Below, one piece after another: positions 55,077 to 63,702 of a stretch of 64,000 nt of DNA; the stretch's first letter is position 1, and every line of letters starts with the position of its first letter. The DNA comes from Croceibacterium_B sp963783195 (lineage in GTDB: Bacteria > Pseudomonadota > Alphaproteobacteria > Sphingomonadales > Sphingomonadaceae), in NCBI GenBank assembly GCA_963783195.1, contig CAWAMV010000004.1, positions 1,364,001 through 1,428,000 on the forward strand, read 5' to 3'. The translations under genes and the position numbers were made by a program. The notes below the pieces were generated by a model. That model was not told the DNA's origin. It saw nothing but the letters and a program-made list of their open reading frames with translations, and made no database searches.

Positions 55077-55945
55077 GCGATCTGCGCCAGCCACTCGTCG
55101 ATCGCGGCGACGGCGGCCGGCTCGTCCAGCAAGGGGGGGTGGCCGACACGCGGGATGGTCACGGCCCTGGCCCCCGGAACTTCGGCCAGCATTCGCTCGA
55201 CTGTCGCAGCGGACAGCAGGTCAGACAGTTCGCCGCGCAGCACCAGCAGCGGCTTCCCGCCGAGCGCGCGATAGGCCGGCCACAGATCCTGTTCGAGTGT
55301 CGTGTCGCTGGTGAGCGGCTCGGCGATCTTCATGTCATAATCGAACGCGATGCGTCCGCTGCCCGATACGCACATCGTGCGCTTGGCCATCGCCAGCCAG
55401 TCGGCCAGCGAGAAGTCGGGATGGGCCCCCGCGCTCATGTCGCGCAACGCGCGGGCGGCGTGCATCCAGGTCTCGAAACTGCGCGCCTGCCCGACGTATT
55501 CGCGGATCCGCCCGAGACCTTCGGGTTCGAGGTCGGGGCCGATGTCGTTGAGGGCAGTGCCGACGAAGGGCCATCCTTCCGTCGCGGCGAGCACCATCGC
55601 CATCAGCCCGCCCATCGAGGTGCCGACAAGGGCGACCGGGCCGAGTTCCAGCTTCTCGAGCAGTCGCACCACGTCGCCGACATAGGTCGGCAGGGCGTAA
55701 CTCGTCGCCGCCTTGGCATATTCGCTCTGCCCGCGGCCGCGCATTTCAGGCACGATCAGGCGCCATTCTCCGGCCAGGCGCGTGGCCAGGTCCTCGAAAT
55801 CGCGCGCGTTGCGGGTCAGGCCGTGGAGGCAGAGCAGCGGCGGCCTGCCGGCGCCGCCGGGATAGTCGCGATAGGCCAGCGTGAGGCCGTCGTCGGTCTC
55901 CCACTTCCCGTCGATCCAGGCAGGTGTCGCCCCCCGTGATGCCAT
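55073..55945 (-). CDS. Alpha/beta hydrolase
   Basis: 290 aa from ATG at 55945. Nucleophile elbow GTSMGG with Ser near residue 115, oxyanion LCLHGLTRN near 40, and the late PRVGHPPLLDEP with the catalytic His near 270. RGRGQSEY is a common alpha/beta hydrolase signature. Substrate cannot be told. Coupled by overlap to the glycosyltransferase gene. Confidence 0.88.
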   Translation of the reverse strand: MASRGATPAWIDGKWETDDGLTLAYRDYPGGAGRPPLLCLHGLTRNARDFEDLATRLAGEWRLIVPEMRGRGQSEYAKAATSYALPTYVGDVVRLLEKLELGPVALVGTSMGGLMAMVLAATEGWPFVGTALNDIGPDLEPEGLGRIREYVGQARSFETWMHAARALRDMSAGAHPDFSLADWLAMAKRTMCVSGSGRIAFDYDMKIAEPLTSDTTLEQDLWPAYRALGGKPLLVLRGELSDLLSAATVERMLAEVPGARAVTIPRVGHPPLLDEPAAVAAIDEWLAQIA

Positions 55946-56011
55946 GTTGCCCGCCGGTCCCGAATTGCGGCCCACCTTGCAAGGGGCCCTTGGCGTGGCC
56001 ACTAATGGCAG

Positions 56012-57418
56012 ATGCGCGCCGAACCGCAACCCGCCGAATATCGCCCCGACCCGCACATTTCCGCACTCGCAAGCTGGCTGGCCGATCCGGTCGATGCGGC
56101 GGAGTTCCCGCTGCACGAACTGCGCTTCCGCAACCGGCGCTGGGATCGCGCCGTAGGCTTGGCAGATCTGCCGGACGAGCGGTGGATCGATCACTTCGGC
56201 CGTTTCGAACCGCTGCCGGACAACCTCCCGCGGCCGCTCGCGCAACGTTACCACGGGCACCAGTTCCGGGTGTACAATCCCGAGATCGGCGATGGTCGCG
56301 GTTTCACCTTCGCGCAGTTGCGCGATGGGGAGGGGCGGCTGCTCGACCTCGGTACCAAGGGCTCCGGCCTCACGCCTTACAGCCGTACGGCCGACGGTCG
56401 GCTGACGCTGAAGGGCGCGGTGCGCGAGATTCTCGCCACCGAAATGCTCGAGGCGCTCGGCGTCTATACCTCGAAGACCTTCTCGGTGATCGAGACCGGC
56501 GAACAGCTCGAGCGCGGCGACGAGCCAAGTCCCACGCGCTCGGCCGTGCTCGTGCGCCTCAGCCACTCGCATATCCGCGTCGGCACCTTCCAGCGCCTCG
56601 CCGTGCTGGAGGAGTGGGACCACATGCGCGAACTGGTCGACTACTGCCTGCGGCTCTATCCTGGCCCGCCGCTGCCCGCGCACGCGCCCGGAGGCGACGA
56701 GCCGGCCGCGATCCTGCTGCACCAGGTGACCGAGAGGCTGGCCGACCTCGCGGCCAGCTACATGGTCGCAGGCTTCGTCCACGGGGTGCTCAATTCGGAC
56801 AACATGAACGTGACCGGGGAGAGCTTCGATTACGGTCCCTGGCGCTGGTTGCCGCAATGGGACGGGGCCTTCACCGCGGCCTATTTCGACCACGCGGGCC
56901 TCTATGCGTTCGGCCGTCAGCCCGAGGCGATCCGCTGGAACCTGGGGCAGCTGGCGATGAGCCTGCGCGGCATCTGCGAGGCAGAGCCGCTGATCGCCGC
57001 CTTCAATCGCTTCGGCGAGCTGTACCAAGCGGCAATGACCCGGCGGTTCTGCTGGCGTCTGGGGGTGCGAAGTCGTGGTACGGAGCCGGACGGAGCTCTG
57101 ATCGCCGCGGCCGAGGGGGCCATGCGAACGGGGGCGGTCGGCCCGGACGCGTTCTTCTTCGCCCATCGCGGCGGCCGCGCCGCGGCAGGCGATCTGGCCG
57201 AAGCGCTCGCCGGCTATGAACCTGTCGCGAGCGATCATCCCTACTGGCAGGGCCCCGGTCCGCAGTCGCTGCTGATCGAGGAGGTCGAGGCAATCTGGGC
57301 GGCGATCGCCGATCACGACGACTGGGAACCGCTCGAGGCCAAGGTCGCCGCGTTGCGCGAAGTGGGTCGCGCTCACGGCGAACCGCCCAGGCCCGCCGGG
57401 CACCTTAGGACCATTTAA
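56012..57418 (+). CDS. selO: Protein adenylyltransferase SelO (YdiU/UPF0061)
   Basis: 468 aa, ATG at 56012. Pseudokinase that transfers AMP to Ser/Thr/Tyr of proteins, linked to redox homeostasis in E. coli. Conserved features: RYHGHQFRVYNPEIGDGRGF, LDLGTKGSGLTPYSR (nucleotide pocket), ATEMLEALGV, HGVLNSDNMNVTGESFDYGPW (catalytic/metal Asp and Asn), and APEA-like QPEAIRWNL. Length is near E. coli's 478. The E. coli C-terminal motif with Cys is not evident here, as the end is HGEPPRPAGHL. Divergent from the hydrolase. Confidence 0.94.
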   Translation: MRAEPQPAEYRPDPHISALASWLADPVDAAEFPLHELRFRNRRWDRAVGLADLPDERWIDHFGRFEPLPDNLPRPLAQRYHGHQFRVYNPEIGDGRGFTFAQLRDGEGRLLDLGTKGSGLTPYSRTADGRLTLKGAVREILATEMLEALGVYTSKTFSVIETGEQLERGDEPSPTRSAVLVRLSHSHIRVGTFQRLAVLEEWDHMRELVDYCLRLYPGPPLPAHAPGGDEPAAILLHQVTERLADLAASYMVAGFVHGVLNSDNMNVTGESFDYGPWRWLPQWDGAFTAAYFDHAGLYAFGRQPEAIRWNLGQLAMSLRGICEAEPLIAAFNRFGELYQAAMTRRFCWRLGVRSRGTEPDGALIAAAEGAMRTGAVGPDAFFFAHRGGRAAAGDLAEALAGYEPVASDHPYWQGPGPQSLLIEEVEAIWAAIADHDDWEPLEAKVAALREVGRAHGEPPRPAGHLRTI

Positions 57419-57498
57419 ACCGTTAACGCACTGGCTTGGTTAATGCGGCCCGGCTATCAGCCCAAGCGTACTCGGAAATCCCTGAACCTGTCACACAC

Positions 57499-58914
57499 TT
57501 GAGCCAGAACGAGATCATATCCACCGAGCCGGCAACCGGCGCGGAACTGTGGCGCGGCAAGGTCGGCGATGTCGACGCCACCGTCGACTGCGCGCGCCGC
57601 GCATGGCCGGCCTGGGCGGCGCAACCGCTCGCCAACCGCATCGAGCTCGTGCGGCGCTTTTCCAACGAGGTTCTCAAGGAGCAGGACGCCTTTGCCGAGC
57701 TGATCGCGCGGGAGACCGGCAAGCCGCTGTGGGAAGCGCGGACCGAGGTGGAATCGGTCATCAACAAGGTGGAAATCTCGATCCGCGCCTATGCCGAGCG
57801 GACCGGGCAGCGCAAGCTCGACAGTGCGCTGAAGGGCGCGGCGGCGGTACGCCACAAGCCGCATGGCGTGCTGGCGGTGCTCGGCCCCTACAACTTCCCG
57901 GCGCACCTGCCGAACGGGCACATCGTCCCGGCGCTGATTGCCGGCAACGCGGTGATCTTCAAGCCGAGCGAGAAGACGCCAGCGGTCGGCGAGTTCCTGA
58001 TGAAGCTGTTCAACCGCGCAGGGATCGGCGCGGCGCTGATCCAGGTGCTGCAGGGCGGCCCGGAAGAAGGCAAGGCGCTGGTTGCCCATCCCGGTATCGA
58101 TGGCGTGCTGTTCACCGGCAGTGCGCAGGCCGGCATCGCGATCAACCGCAAGCTCGCCGCCAATCCCGGCAAGATCGTGGCGCTCGAAATGGGCGGCAAC
58201 AATCCCATCGTCCTGTGGGACACGCCCAAGATGCACGACGCGGCGACGCTGATCGTCCAGTCGGCCTTTACCAGCGCCGGCCAGCGCTGCACCGCCGCGC
58301 GCCGGTTGATCGTCAAGGCGAGCATGTACGACGAGGCTGTTGACGAGGTGAAGCGGCTCGCCAACCGCATCATCATTGGCGGTCCGTTCGACGATCCCGC
58401 GCCGTTCATGGGGCCGGTGATCGACGGTGCCGCGGCCGACCAGTTGACCGAGGCGTTCCTCTATTTCCTGTCCAACGGCGGCCGGGCGATCGCTCACCTG
58501 CGCCGTCCAAAGGGCGACCTGCCGTTCGTGACCCCGGGGATCATCGACACCACGGCGATGAAGGAACGTCCCGACGTCGAGCTGTTCGGTCCGCTGCTGC
58601 AGGTCATCAAGGTCGACGATTTCGATCAGGCTATCGCCGAAGCGAACAACACGCGTTTCGGACTTTCCGCTTCGCTCATCGGCGGGACCCCGCAGGACTA
58701 CAACCGCTTCTGGGCGAACATCCGCGCCGGAATCGTCAACTGGAACCGGCCGACCAACGGCGCCAGCTCGAACGCGCCGTTCGGCGGTATCGGCCTGTCG
58801 GGCAACCATCGTCCGGCTGCGTTCTACGCCGCGGACTATTGCGCCTATCCGGTTGCGAGCACCGAGATGGAACAGCCGAGGGCGAGCCTCGGCGTCGGCT
58901 TCAAGGACGCCTAG
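57499..58914 (+). CDS. astD: N-succinylglutamate 5-semialdehyde dehydrogenase
   Basis: 471 aa from TTG at 57499; a TTG at 57436 is an alternative that would add 21 residues. Fourth step of the AST pathway: oxidises succinylglutamate semialdehyde with NAD. AldDH signatures: VLAVLGPYNFPAHLPNGHIVPAL, KPSEKTP, FTGSAQAG, catalytic Glu in LEMGGNNP (about residue 230), catalytic Cys in AGQRCTAARRL (about 264), and SSNAPFGGIGLSGNHRPAAFYAADYC at the end, typical of AstD. It is about 47 kb from astA/astB, so the pathway is split in this genome. Confidence 0.93.
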   Translation: MSQNEIISTEPATGAELWRGKVGDVDATVDCARRAWPAWAAQPLANRIELVRRFSNEVLKEQDAFAELIARETGKPLWEARTEVESVINKVEISIRAYAERTGQRKLDSALKGAAAVRHKPHGVLAVLGPYNFPAHLPNGHIVPALIAGNAVIFKPSEKTPAVGEFLMKLFNRAGIGAALIQVLQGGPEEGKALVAHPGIDGVLFTGSAQAGIAINRKLAANPGKIVALEMGGNNPIVLWDTPKMHDAATLIVQSAFTSAGQRCTAARRLIVKASMYDEAVDEVKRLANRIIIGGPFDDPAPFMGPVIDGAAADQLTEAFLYFLSNGGRAIAHLRRPKGDLPFVTPGIIDTTAMKERPDVELFGPLLQVIKVDDFDQAIAEANNTRFGLSASLIGGTPQDYNRFWANIRAGIVNWNRPTNGASSNAPFGGIGLSGNHRPAAFYAADYCAYPVASTEMEQPRASLGVGFKDA

Positions 58915-58954
58915 CTTCCCCTGGCTCCGAGGGACTCCGGAGCATCACGAAAAA

Positions 58955-59671
58955 TCAACCGCCGTTGGTGACGAGATCAACCGAGCTGCCGCCGGTCGGG
59001 GTCTTGCGCACATAGGCGACGTAGCTTTCACCGCCGCGCGTGCCCCCCAGCGTCAGCTCGTCGCCGATCCGCACGTGCTGGGCGGAAAAGCCGGCGGTGC
59101 TGGCGCGGGTGAAATAGAAATCGATGACCTCGCCCGGCGGAACCGGCGTAGTGAAGTTGACCACGCGCAGGTGGCAGGACCCCGCGTCGGTTCCGGCCAA
59201 TTCCTGCACCGCGCCGCGCGGATAGACCGGGAAGGCCTTGGGCATCTTCGCCGCCCACGCCGCGGTATAGGTTGCCGCGTCGGCGCAGTTGCCGCTGCCG
59301 CCGGGCGATGCGGCCGCGCGGGCAGCGGCGGTTAGGGTGGCGTCGGCAGGAAGTTCGCCGGTCACCTTTTTCGGTTCGGGCGCCTTGCGCATCTTGCCCG
59401 GACCGCCGACGAGCTCGAGCGCGTCCGAACGGGCTGCGGCAATGGCTTCCGGCGAGCTGTCTTCCACCGGGATCGAACCGTCTCCGCTCGCGACGGCGGC
59501 GGCATTGGCCGCGCGGTTCTGTCCGACCAGATCGGGATCGACCATGATCTGGTCTCCCAGCGCGCCGGTCATCGCGGGATCGTCTTCCGGCTTTTGCGGA
59601 ACGTCAGGGTCCTTGCTGCAGGCGGCAAGGATCAGCAGCGGGCCAAGCAGGGCGAGCGAGCGGCGAGTCAT
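58955..59671 (-). CDS. Putative lipoprotein of unknown function
   Basis: 238 aa from ATG at 59671; an ATG 69 bp upstream is less likely since it precedes the lipobox sequence by too many residues. Lipoprotein signal LALLGPLLILAACSKD (Cys about 17). An acidic Pro-rich region follows, then a domain with CADAATYTAAWAAKMPKAFPVYPRGAVQELAG and HLRVVNFTTPVPPGEVIDFYFTRASTAGFSAQH, which looks like a small alpha/beta periplasmic domain. No family recognised. Convergent with astD. Confidence 0.7.
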   Translation of the reverse strand: MTRRSLALLGPLLILAACSKDPDVPQKPEDDPAMTGALGDQIMVDPDLVGQNRAANAAAVASGDGSIPVEDSSPEAIAAARSDALELVGGPGKMRKAPEPKKVTGELPADATLTAAARAAASPGGSGNCADAATYTAAWAAKMPKAFPVYPRGAVQELAGTDAGSCHLRVVNFTTPVPPGEVIDFYFTRASTAGFSAQHVRIGDELTLGGTRGGESYVAYVRKTPTGGSSVDLVTNGG

Positions 59672-59877
59672 GGCCTGCTCAATAACCCGGGAGCCTTGCC
59701 ACTGCGTTACCCGCGGCGCGGCAGTCCCGATTCCGGACATCTCACCGGCTGCAAATGATCAAGGCGCCCGCGCGGTTTCCCACGCGGACGCCTTGGCGCG
59801 ACCCTGCAATGAAAACGACCCGAGGGCCGCGCTGGCGGCTGCGCCCAACAGGGAGAGCGCAGCCGTTTCCGTTTTTC

Positions 59878-60357
59878 CTAGCGGCAGCCAGAGCCGCCCG
59901 AGGTGACTTCCTTGCCGAGGAGGGCGCCGGCGGCAGCACCGAGGACGGTGCCGAGCGTGCGGTCGCCGCGGGAGTCGACCGAGCGGCCGACGAGGGCACC
60001 GGCAGCCGCGCCCACGATCAGGCCCGTGGTGCCGTCTCGCTTGCGGCAGTAATAGCGGTTGTCGTTCCCGCGCCATACGCGGGTGTCGCGGTAGACCGGC
60101 TCGTCGTAATAGACCTGGCGCGGCTCGTAATAACGCTGCTGCGGATAGGCAGGGGCGTACCGGCGCTGGTCGTAATAGGCGCCACGGCGCTCGTCGCGGT
60201 GCTTGTACCAGCCCTTGTGCTTGCCGCGGTCGCGGCCGTGATCGTACGATTCCTCGTACTGCGAGACGCCGTGATAGCCGTAATCGGCGGCGGCGGCGGG
60301 GACGGCGAGACCGGTAGCGGCCAGAGCAAGGGCGGTGTTGCGGAAGATGGTATTCAT
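59878..60357 (-). CDS. Glycine-zipper outer-membrane-type protein
   Basis: 159 aa from ATG at 60357, with AGGAG 9 bp upstream. Signal peptide 1-23 (ends AAAADY). The middle part (about 25-105) is very rich in Tyr, Arg and Asp (for example YYDQRRYAPAYPQQRYYEPRQ). The end has YYCRKRDGTTGLIVGAAAGALVGRSVD and LGTVLGAAAGALLGKEV, two glycine-zipper hairpins (GxxxG-type) as in the 17-kDa surface-antigen/Glycine zipper 2TM group. Function unknown; envelope association is likely. Confidence 0.85.
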   Translation of the reverse strand: MNTIFRNTALALAATGLAVPAAAADYGYHGVSQYEESYDHGRDRGKHKGWYKHRDERRGAYYDQRRYAPAYPQQRYYEPRQVYYDEPVYRDTRVWRGNDNRYYCRKRDGTTGLIVGAAAGALVGRSVDSRGDRTLGTVLGAAAGALLGKEVTSGGSGCR

Positions 60358-60524
60358 TGAAGCAACTCCTACGGGCCCCGTTGCTGAGGTGTTCAGTTTT
60401 AAGGCCTGTTTGCTGAACGCTCGGCAACACTGCTGCAAGAAACGACAAGCGATTGTTTTCGAGGCGGTTTTTGTTTCCGATCGGCGGTTGTGAGCTCCGC
60501 GCCCGCCGCGTAATCAGTCTGTTG

Positions 60525-61439
60525 ATGAGCGGGGCGACAGTCAGGTGGGATAAGGCGGGCCTGACCGCGGCACTGACGGCGCACGCCTTCTGGGGCTCGA
60601 TGCCGATCTACCTGCTAACGGTGAAAAGAGTGCCCGCTCTCGAGTTTCTCGCCTGGCGCATCCTGTTCACGATTCCGCTGTGCGTGGCGATCCTCGCCTG
60701 GCGCGGGTCTTTCGGCGAGGTGGCGGCCGTGCTGCGCGACAAGCGGGCGCTGATGACGCTGCTCGGCACGTCGGCCCTGATCGGGTTCAACTGGTTCCTC
60801 TACGTCTGGTCGATCCAGAGCGGACACATCTACGCCGCGAGCCTCGGCTACTACATCCTGCCGCTCACGATGATGTTGCTGGGAATGGCATTCCTGGGCG
60901 AGCGGCTGACCCGCCGGCAATGGATCGCGGTGGCGCTAGCGGGGGCGGGCGTCTCGGTCCTCGCACTCGGGGCCCTGACCACGCTCTGGCTGAGCCTCAG
61001 CATGGCCGTTTCGTTCGGCACCTACGGCCTGCTGCGCAAGAAGGTGAACGCGGGGCCGCTGACCGGCCTGACGGTCGAAACCACGATCCTCGCTCCGGTC
61101 GCCCTGGGAATCATCTGGTGGTACGCGCAGACCCCGGCCGGGTCGGCGGTGGACAAAGGTGCGGTGCAGATGCTCTGGGTCGCACTTGGCGGCCCGCTGA
61201 CTGCCATCCCCCTCACGCTCTTCGCCTTTGCCGCACGGCGCCTGCCCTATACCGTCGTCGGCTTCCTGCAGTTCTCGAGCCCGACCATCGTCTTCCTCGC
61301 CGGGCTGTTCGTCTTCGGGGAGGAGCTGCACCCCGCGCAGCTCGCCTGCTTCGTGGCAATCTGGATCGCGGCGCTGATCTTCGTCTGGGATGCCGTGCGG
61401 GGCGCGAGCGGCGGCAAGGTCGTACCCAAGCCGATGTAA
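60525..61439 (+). CDS. rarD: EamA-family transporter RarD
   Basis: 304 aa from ATG at 60525; an earlier in-frame start at 60453 adds unconserved residues. Drug/metabolite-transporter protein with about ten helices. The RarD signature WGSMPIYLLTVKRVPALEFLAWRILFTIPLCVAIL and GTSALIGFNWFLYVWSIQSGHIYAASLGYYILPL is clear. Substrate is unproven; the name comes from chloramphenicol-related phenotypes in other bacteria. Convergent with pyrC (1 bp between stops). Confidence 0.92.
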   Translation: MSGATVRWDKAGLTAALTAHAFWGSMPIYLLTVKRVPALEFLAWRILFTIPLCVAILAWRGSFGEVAAVLRDKRALMTLLGTSALIGFNWFLYVWSIQSGHIYAASLGYYILPLTMMLLGMAFLGERLTRRQWIAVALAGAGVSVLALGALTTLWLSLSMAVSFGTYGLLRKKVNAGPLTGLTVETTILAPVALGIIWWYAQTPAGSAVDKGAVQMLWVALGGPLTAIPLTLFAFAARRLPYTVVGFLQFSSPTIVFLAGLFVFGEELHPAQLACFVAIWIAALIFVWDAVRGASGGKVVPKPM

Positions 61440-61440
61440 C

Positions 61441-62475
61441 CTAGCCGGCGAAGCGCCAGCCGATTGTCTGGCCGGCATGGAACGGCACCAGTATCTCGCC
61501 CTCGGCGGCAATCTCCCCCGGCACCTCGCACGTCTTGCGTTCAAGGGTCACCGTGCCCTCGTTGAGCGGCAGGCGGTAGAAGCGCGGGCCGTTCTCGCTG
61601 GCGAAAGCCTCGAACCTGTCGAGTGCCCCCTCCGCCTCGAACACGGCGGCGTAGCTTTCCAGCGCGTGCGGCGCGTTGAAGATACCGGCGCAGCCGCAGT
61701 CGCTTTCCTTGGCGTGGCGCGCGTGGGGCGCACTGTCGGTACCGAGGAAGAACTTGGCCGAACCCGAAGTGGCCGCCTTGCGCAAGGCCAGCCGATGGGA
61801 CTCGCGTTTGGCTACCGGCAGGCAGTAGGCGTGCGGACGAATGCCGCCGACGAGCATGGCGTTGCGATTGATGTGCAGGTGCTGCGGGGTGATCGTGGCA
61901 GCGACGGTGTCGGCAGCGCTCTCCACGAACTGCACGCCTTCGGACGACGTCAGATGTTCGAACACCACTCGCAGGCTCGGCAGTTCGCGCAGGAGCGGGG
62001 CAAGGACGCGTTCGATGAACACCGCCTCGCGGTCGAACACGTCGACATCGCCATCGGTCACTTCGCCGTGGACGCACAGGACCATGCCAAGGGCGGCCAT
62101 TCGCTCGAGCACCGGCATGATGTTCGAAATCGACGTCACTCCGTGCGACGAGTTCGTCGTCGCGTTCGCCGGATACAACTTGGCCGCGGTAAAAACGCCC
62201 TGTTCGAACCCGCGGGCGACCTCGTCCGGATCGGTCGAATCGGTCAGGTAGCAGGTCATCAGCGGCGTGAAGTCCGCGCCCCGGGGCAGGGCGGCGAGGA
62301 TCCGCTGCCTGTAGGCTTCGGCCGCCGCGACGCTCGTCACCGGGGGCGAAAGATTGGGCATCACGATCGCCCGGGCAAACTGGCGCGCGGTATAAGGGGC
62401 GACGGCGGCGAGCATCGCACCATCGCGCAGGTGCACGTGCCAATCGTCGGGGCGGCGGATGGTGAGGGTTTCCAT
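61441..62475 (-). CDS. pyrC: Dihydroorotase (class II, PyrC)
   Basis: 344 aa from ATG at 62475. Dizinc enzyme of pyrimidine synthesis. DDWHVHLRDGAML holds the HxH zinc site, KLYPANATTNS the position of the carboxylated Lys, LCVHGEVTDGDVDVFDREAVF the His ligand, VFEHLTSSEGV the next, and FFLGTDSAPHAR the catalytic Asp with SAPH. Length matches the 340-350 aa PyrC class. The upstream in-frame extension to 62511 has no support. Confidence 0.96.
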   Translation of the reverse strand: METLTIRRPDDWHVHLRDGAMLAAVAPYTARQFARAIVMPNLSPPVTSVAAAEAYRQRILAALPRGADFTPLMTCYLTDSTDPDEVARGFEQGVFTAAKLYPANATTNSSHGVTSISNIMPVLERMAALGMVLCVHGEVTDGDVDVFDREAVFIERVLAPLLRELPSLRVVFEHLTSSEGVQFVESAADTVAATITPQHLHINRNAMLVGGIRPHAYCLPVAKRESHRLALRKAATSGSAKFFLGTDSAPHARHAKESDCGCAGIFNAPHALESYAAVFEAEGALDRFEAFASENGPRFYRLPLNEGTVTLERKTCEVPGEIAAEGEILVPFHAGQTIGWRFAG

Positions 62476-62607
62476 GGCCGGCGCGATAGTGCGGCTGCCG
62501 CCCGGCGACAAGCGGGTGGAGGCCCCATGGCGGAGAGCCGGGTGCCGCGGAACTCGACGCGGAAATGAGCGTTATCCTGCAAAATCAATCACCGGAGTCC
62601 GCTCCTC

Positions 62608-63702
62608 TTGGACGAGATCGATAGCAAATCGCGCCCATCTCAGGCGATCAGCAACCCGCGCGATTTCGATGACAGCCCCGATCGCTTTCGCGGCGAGCAC
62701 CCTGACGACCAGTTCGTCGGGGCCAGCCGAATATTGTTCGAACAGGCGATGGCGCAGACTCGCATGGCGGTCTGCCTGTCCGATCCGCATCATCCGGAAA
62801 CGCCCGTGGTGTTCGCCAATCGGGCCTTTCGACACCTGACGGGGTACGACGAGAACGAGATTATCGGTCGCAATTGCCGTTTCCTGCAGGGCCCCGAAAC
62901 CGACCAGGACGAAGTCGCCAAGATCCGCACCGCGCTCGAGAACGAAGACGTCGTTGTCGTCGAGCTGCTCAATTACCGCAAGGATGGCACCCCTTTCTGG
63001 AACGCGCTGCACATTGGCCCGATCTACGATTCGCTGGGCAGACTGACCTACTATTTCGGCAGCCAGTGGGACGTGTCCGACGTGCGCGCCGCGCGGGCGG
63101 AGGAACATTACGCGCGCGAACTCTCGCGCGAGCTTTCGCACCGCATGAAGAACATGTTCTCGGTCATTTCCGGCATCGTCAACGTCACGGGACGGATGCG
63201 CGGGATCGAAAAGGAAGCGGCCGAGATCAACGAGCGCGTGCAGGCGCTCGGCCGGGCCTACGAGACGACGCTCGACGACGCCTCGGCCGGGCGGATCGAG
63301 ATCGGACAGGCGATCAGGGCAATCCTCGAACCCTACGTCGCGGGCGAAGCAGGCTCAAGTATCCTCGGCAACGGCTTGCGCGTTTCCTTCGCCACGGTTT
63401 CCACCATCGGCCTTGTGCTGCACGAACTGGCCGCCAACTGCATGAAGTACGGCGCCTGGGCCCATGCCGACGGCCGGGTGACGGTCGACTGGCAGGAGGA
63501 GGAACGCAACGGCGAGCGCTTCATGATCGTGACCTGGCGCGAACATGACGGCCCCCCGGTCATCCCGCCCGACGGCACGCACGGCAGCGGGTCGGCGATC
63601 ATCGACCGGCTGCTGCGCTTCGGCGGCGGGTCGATCGAGCGCGAATGGGAGCCCGACGGACTGAAGGCGACGATCGCCATCCCCGCCGGGAAAGTCGAGT
63701 GA
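62608..63702 (+). CDS. LOV-domain blue-light histidine kinase (HWE family)
   Basis: 364 aa with a TTG start at 62608; an ATG at 62565 is out of frame and hits a stop after 18 codons, so the start is uncertain. Residues about 45-155 form a LOV/PAS domain with the flavin-Cys motif GRNCRFLQG (Cys about 90), followed by NYRKDGTPFWNALHIGPI. The HWE kinase domain has the phospho-acceptor in LSHRMKNMFSVI (His about 178), the ATP region LVLHELAANCMKYGAW, the diagnostic WRE (TWREHDGPPV) and a glycine-rich HGSGSAIIDRLLRF. Resembles Erythrobacter EL346/EL368-type light kinases. Overlaps a response-regulator gene (TGATG). Confidence 0.93.
   Translation: MDEIDSKSRPSQAISNPRDFDDSPDRFRGEHPDDQFVGASRILFEQAMAQTRMAVCLSDPHHPETPVVFANRAFRHLTGYDENEIIGRNCRFLQGPETDQDEVAKIRTALENEDVVVVELLNYRKDGTPFWNALHIGPIYDSLGRLTYYFGSQWDVSDVRAARAEEHYARELSRELSHRMKNMFSVISGIVNVTGRMRGIEKEAAEINERVQALGRAYETTLDDASAGRIEIGQAIRAILEPYVAGEAGSSILGNGLRVSFATVSTIGLVLHELAANCMKYGAWAHADGRVTVDWQEEERNGERFMIVTWREHDGPPVIPPDGTHGSGSAIIDRLLRFGGGSIEREWEPDGLKATIAIPAGKVE

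Noticed and set aside
56012..57418. Possible truncation of SelO at its C-terminus
   Set aside because: The length (468 aa) is within normal range and the catalytic core is complete; only the distal tail differs from E. coli.
58917..58945. A 6-bp stem (GCTCCG / CGGAGC) between astD and the convergent lipoprotein gene
   Set aside because: Short stem and no T-run on either strand; too weak to call a terminator.
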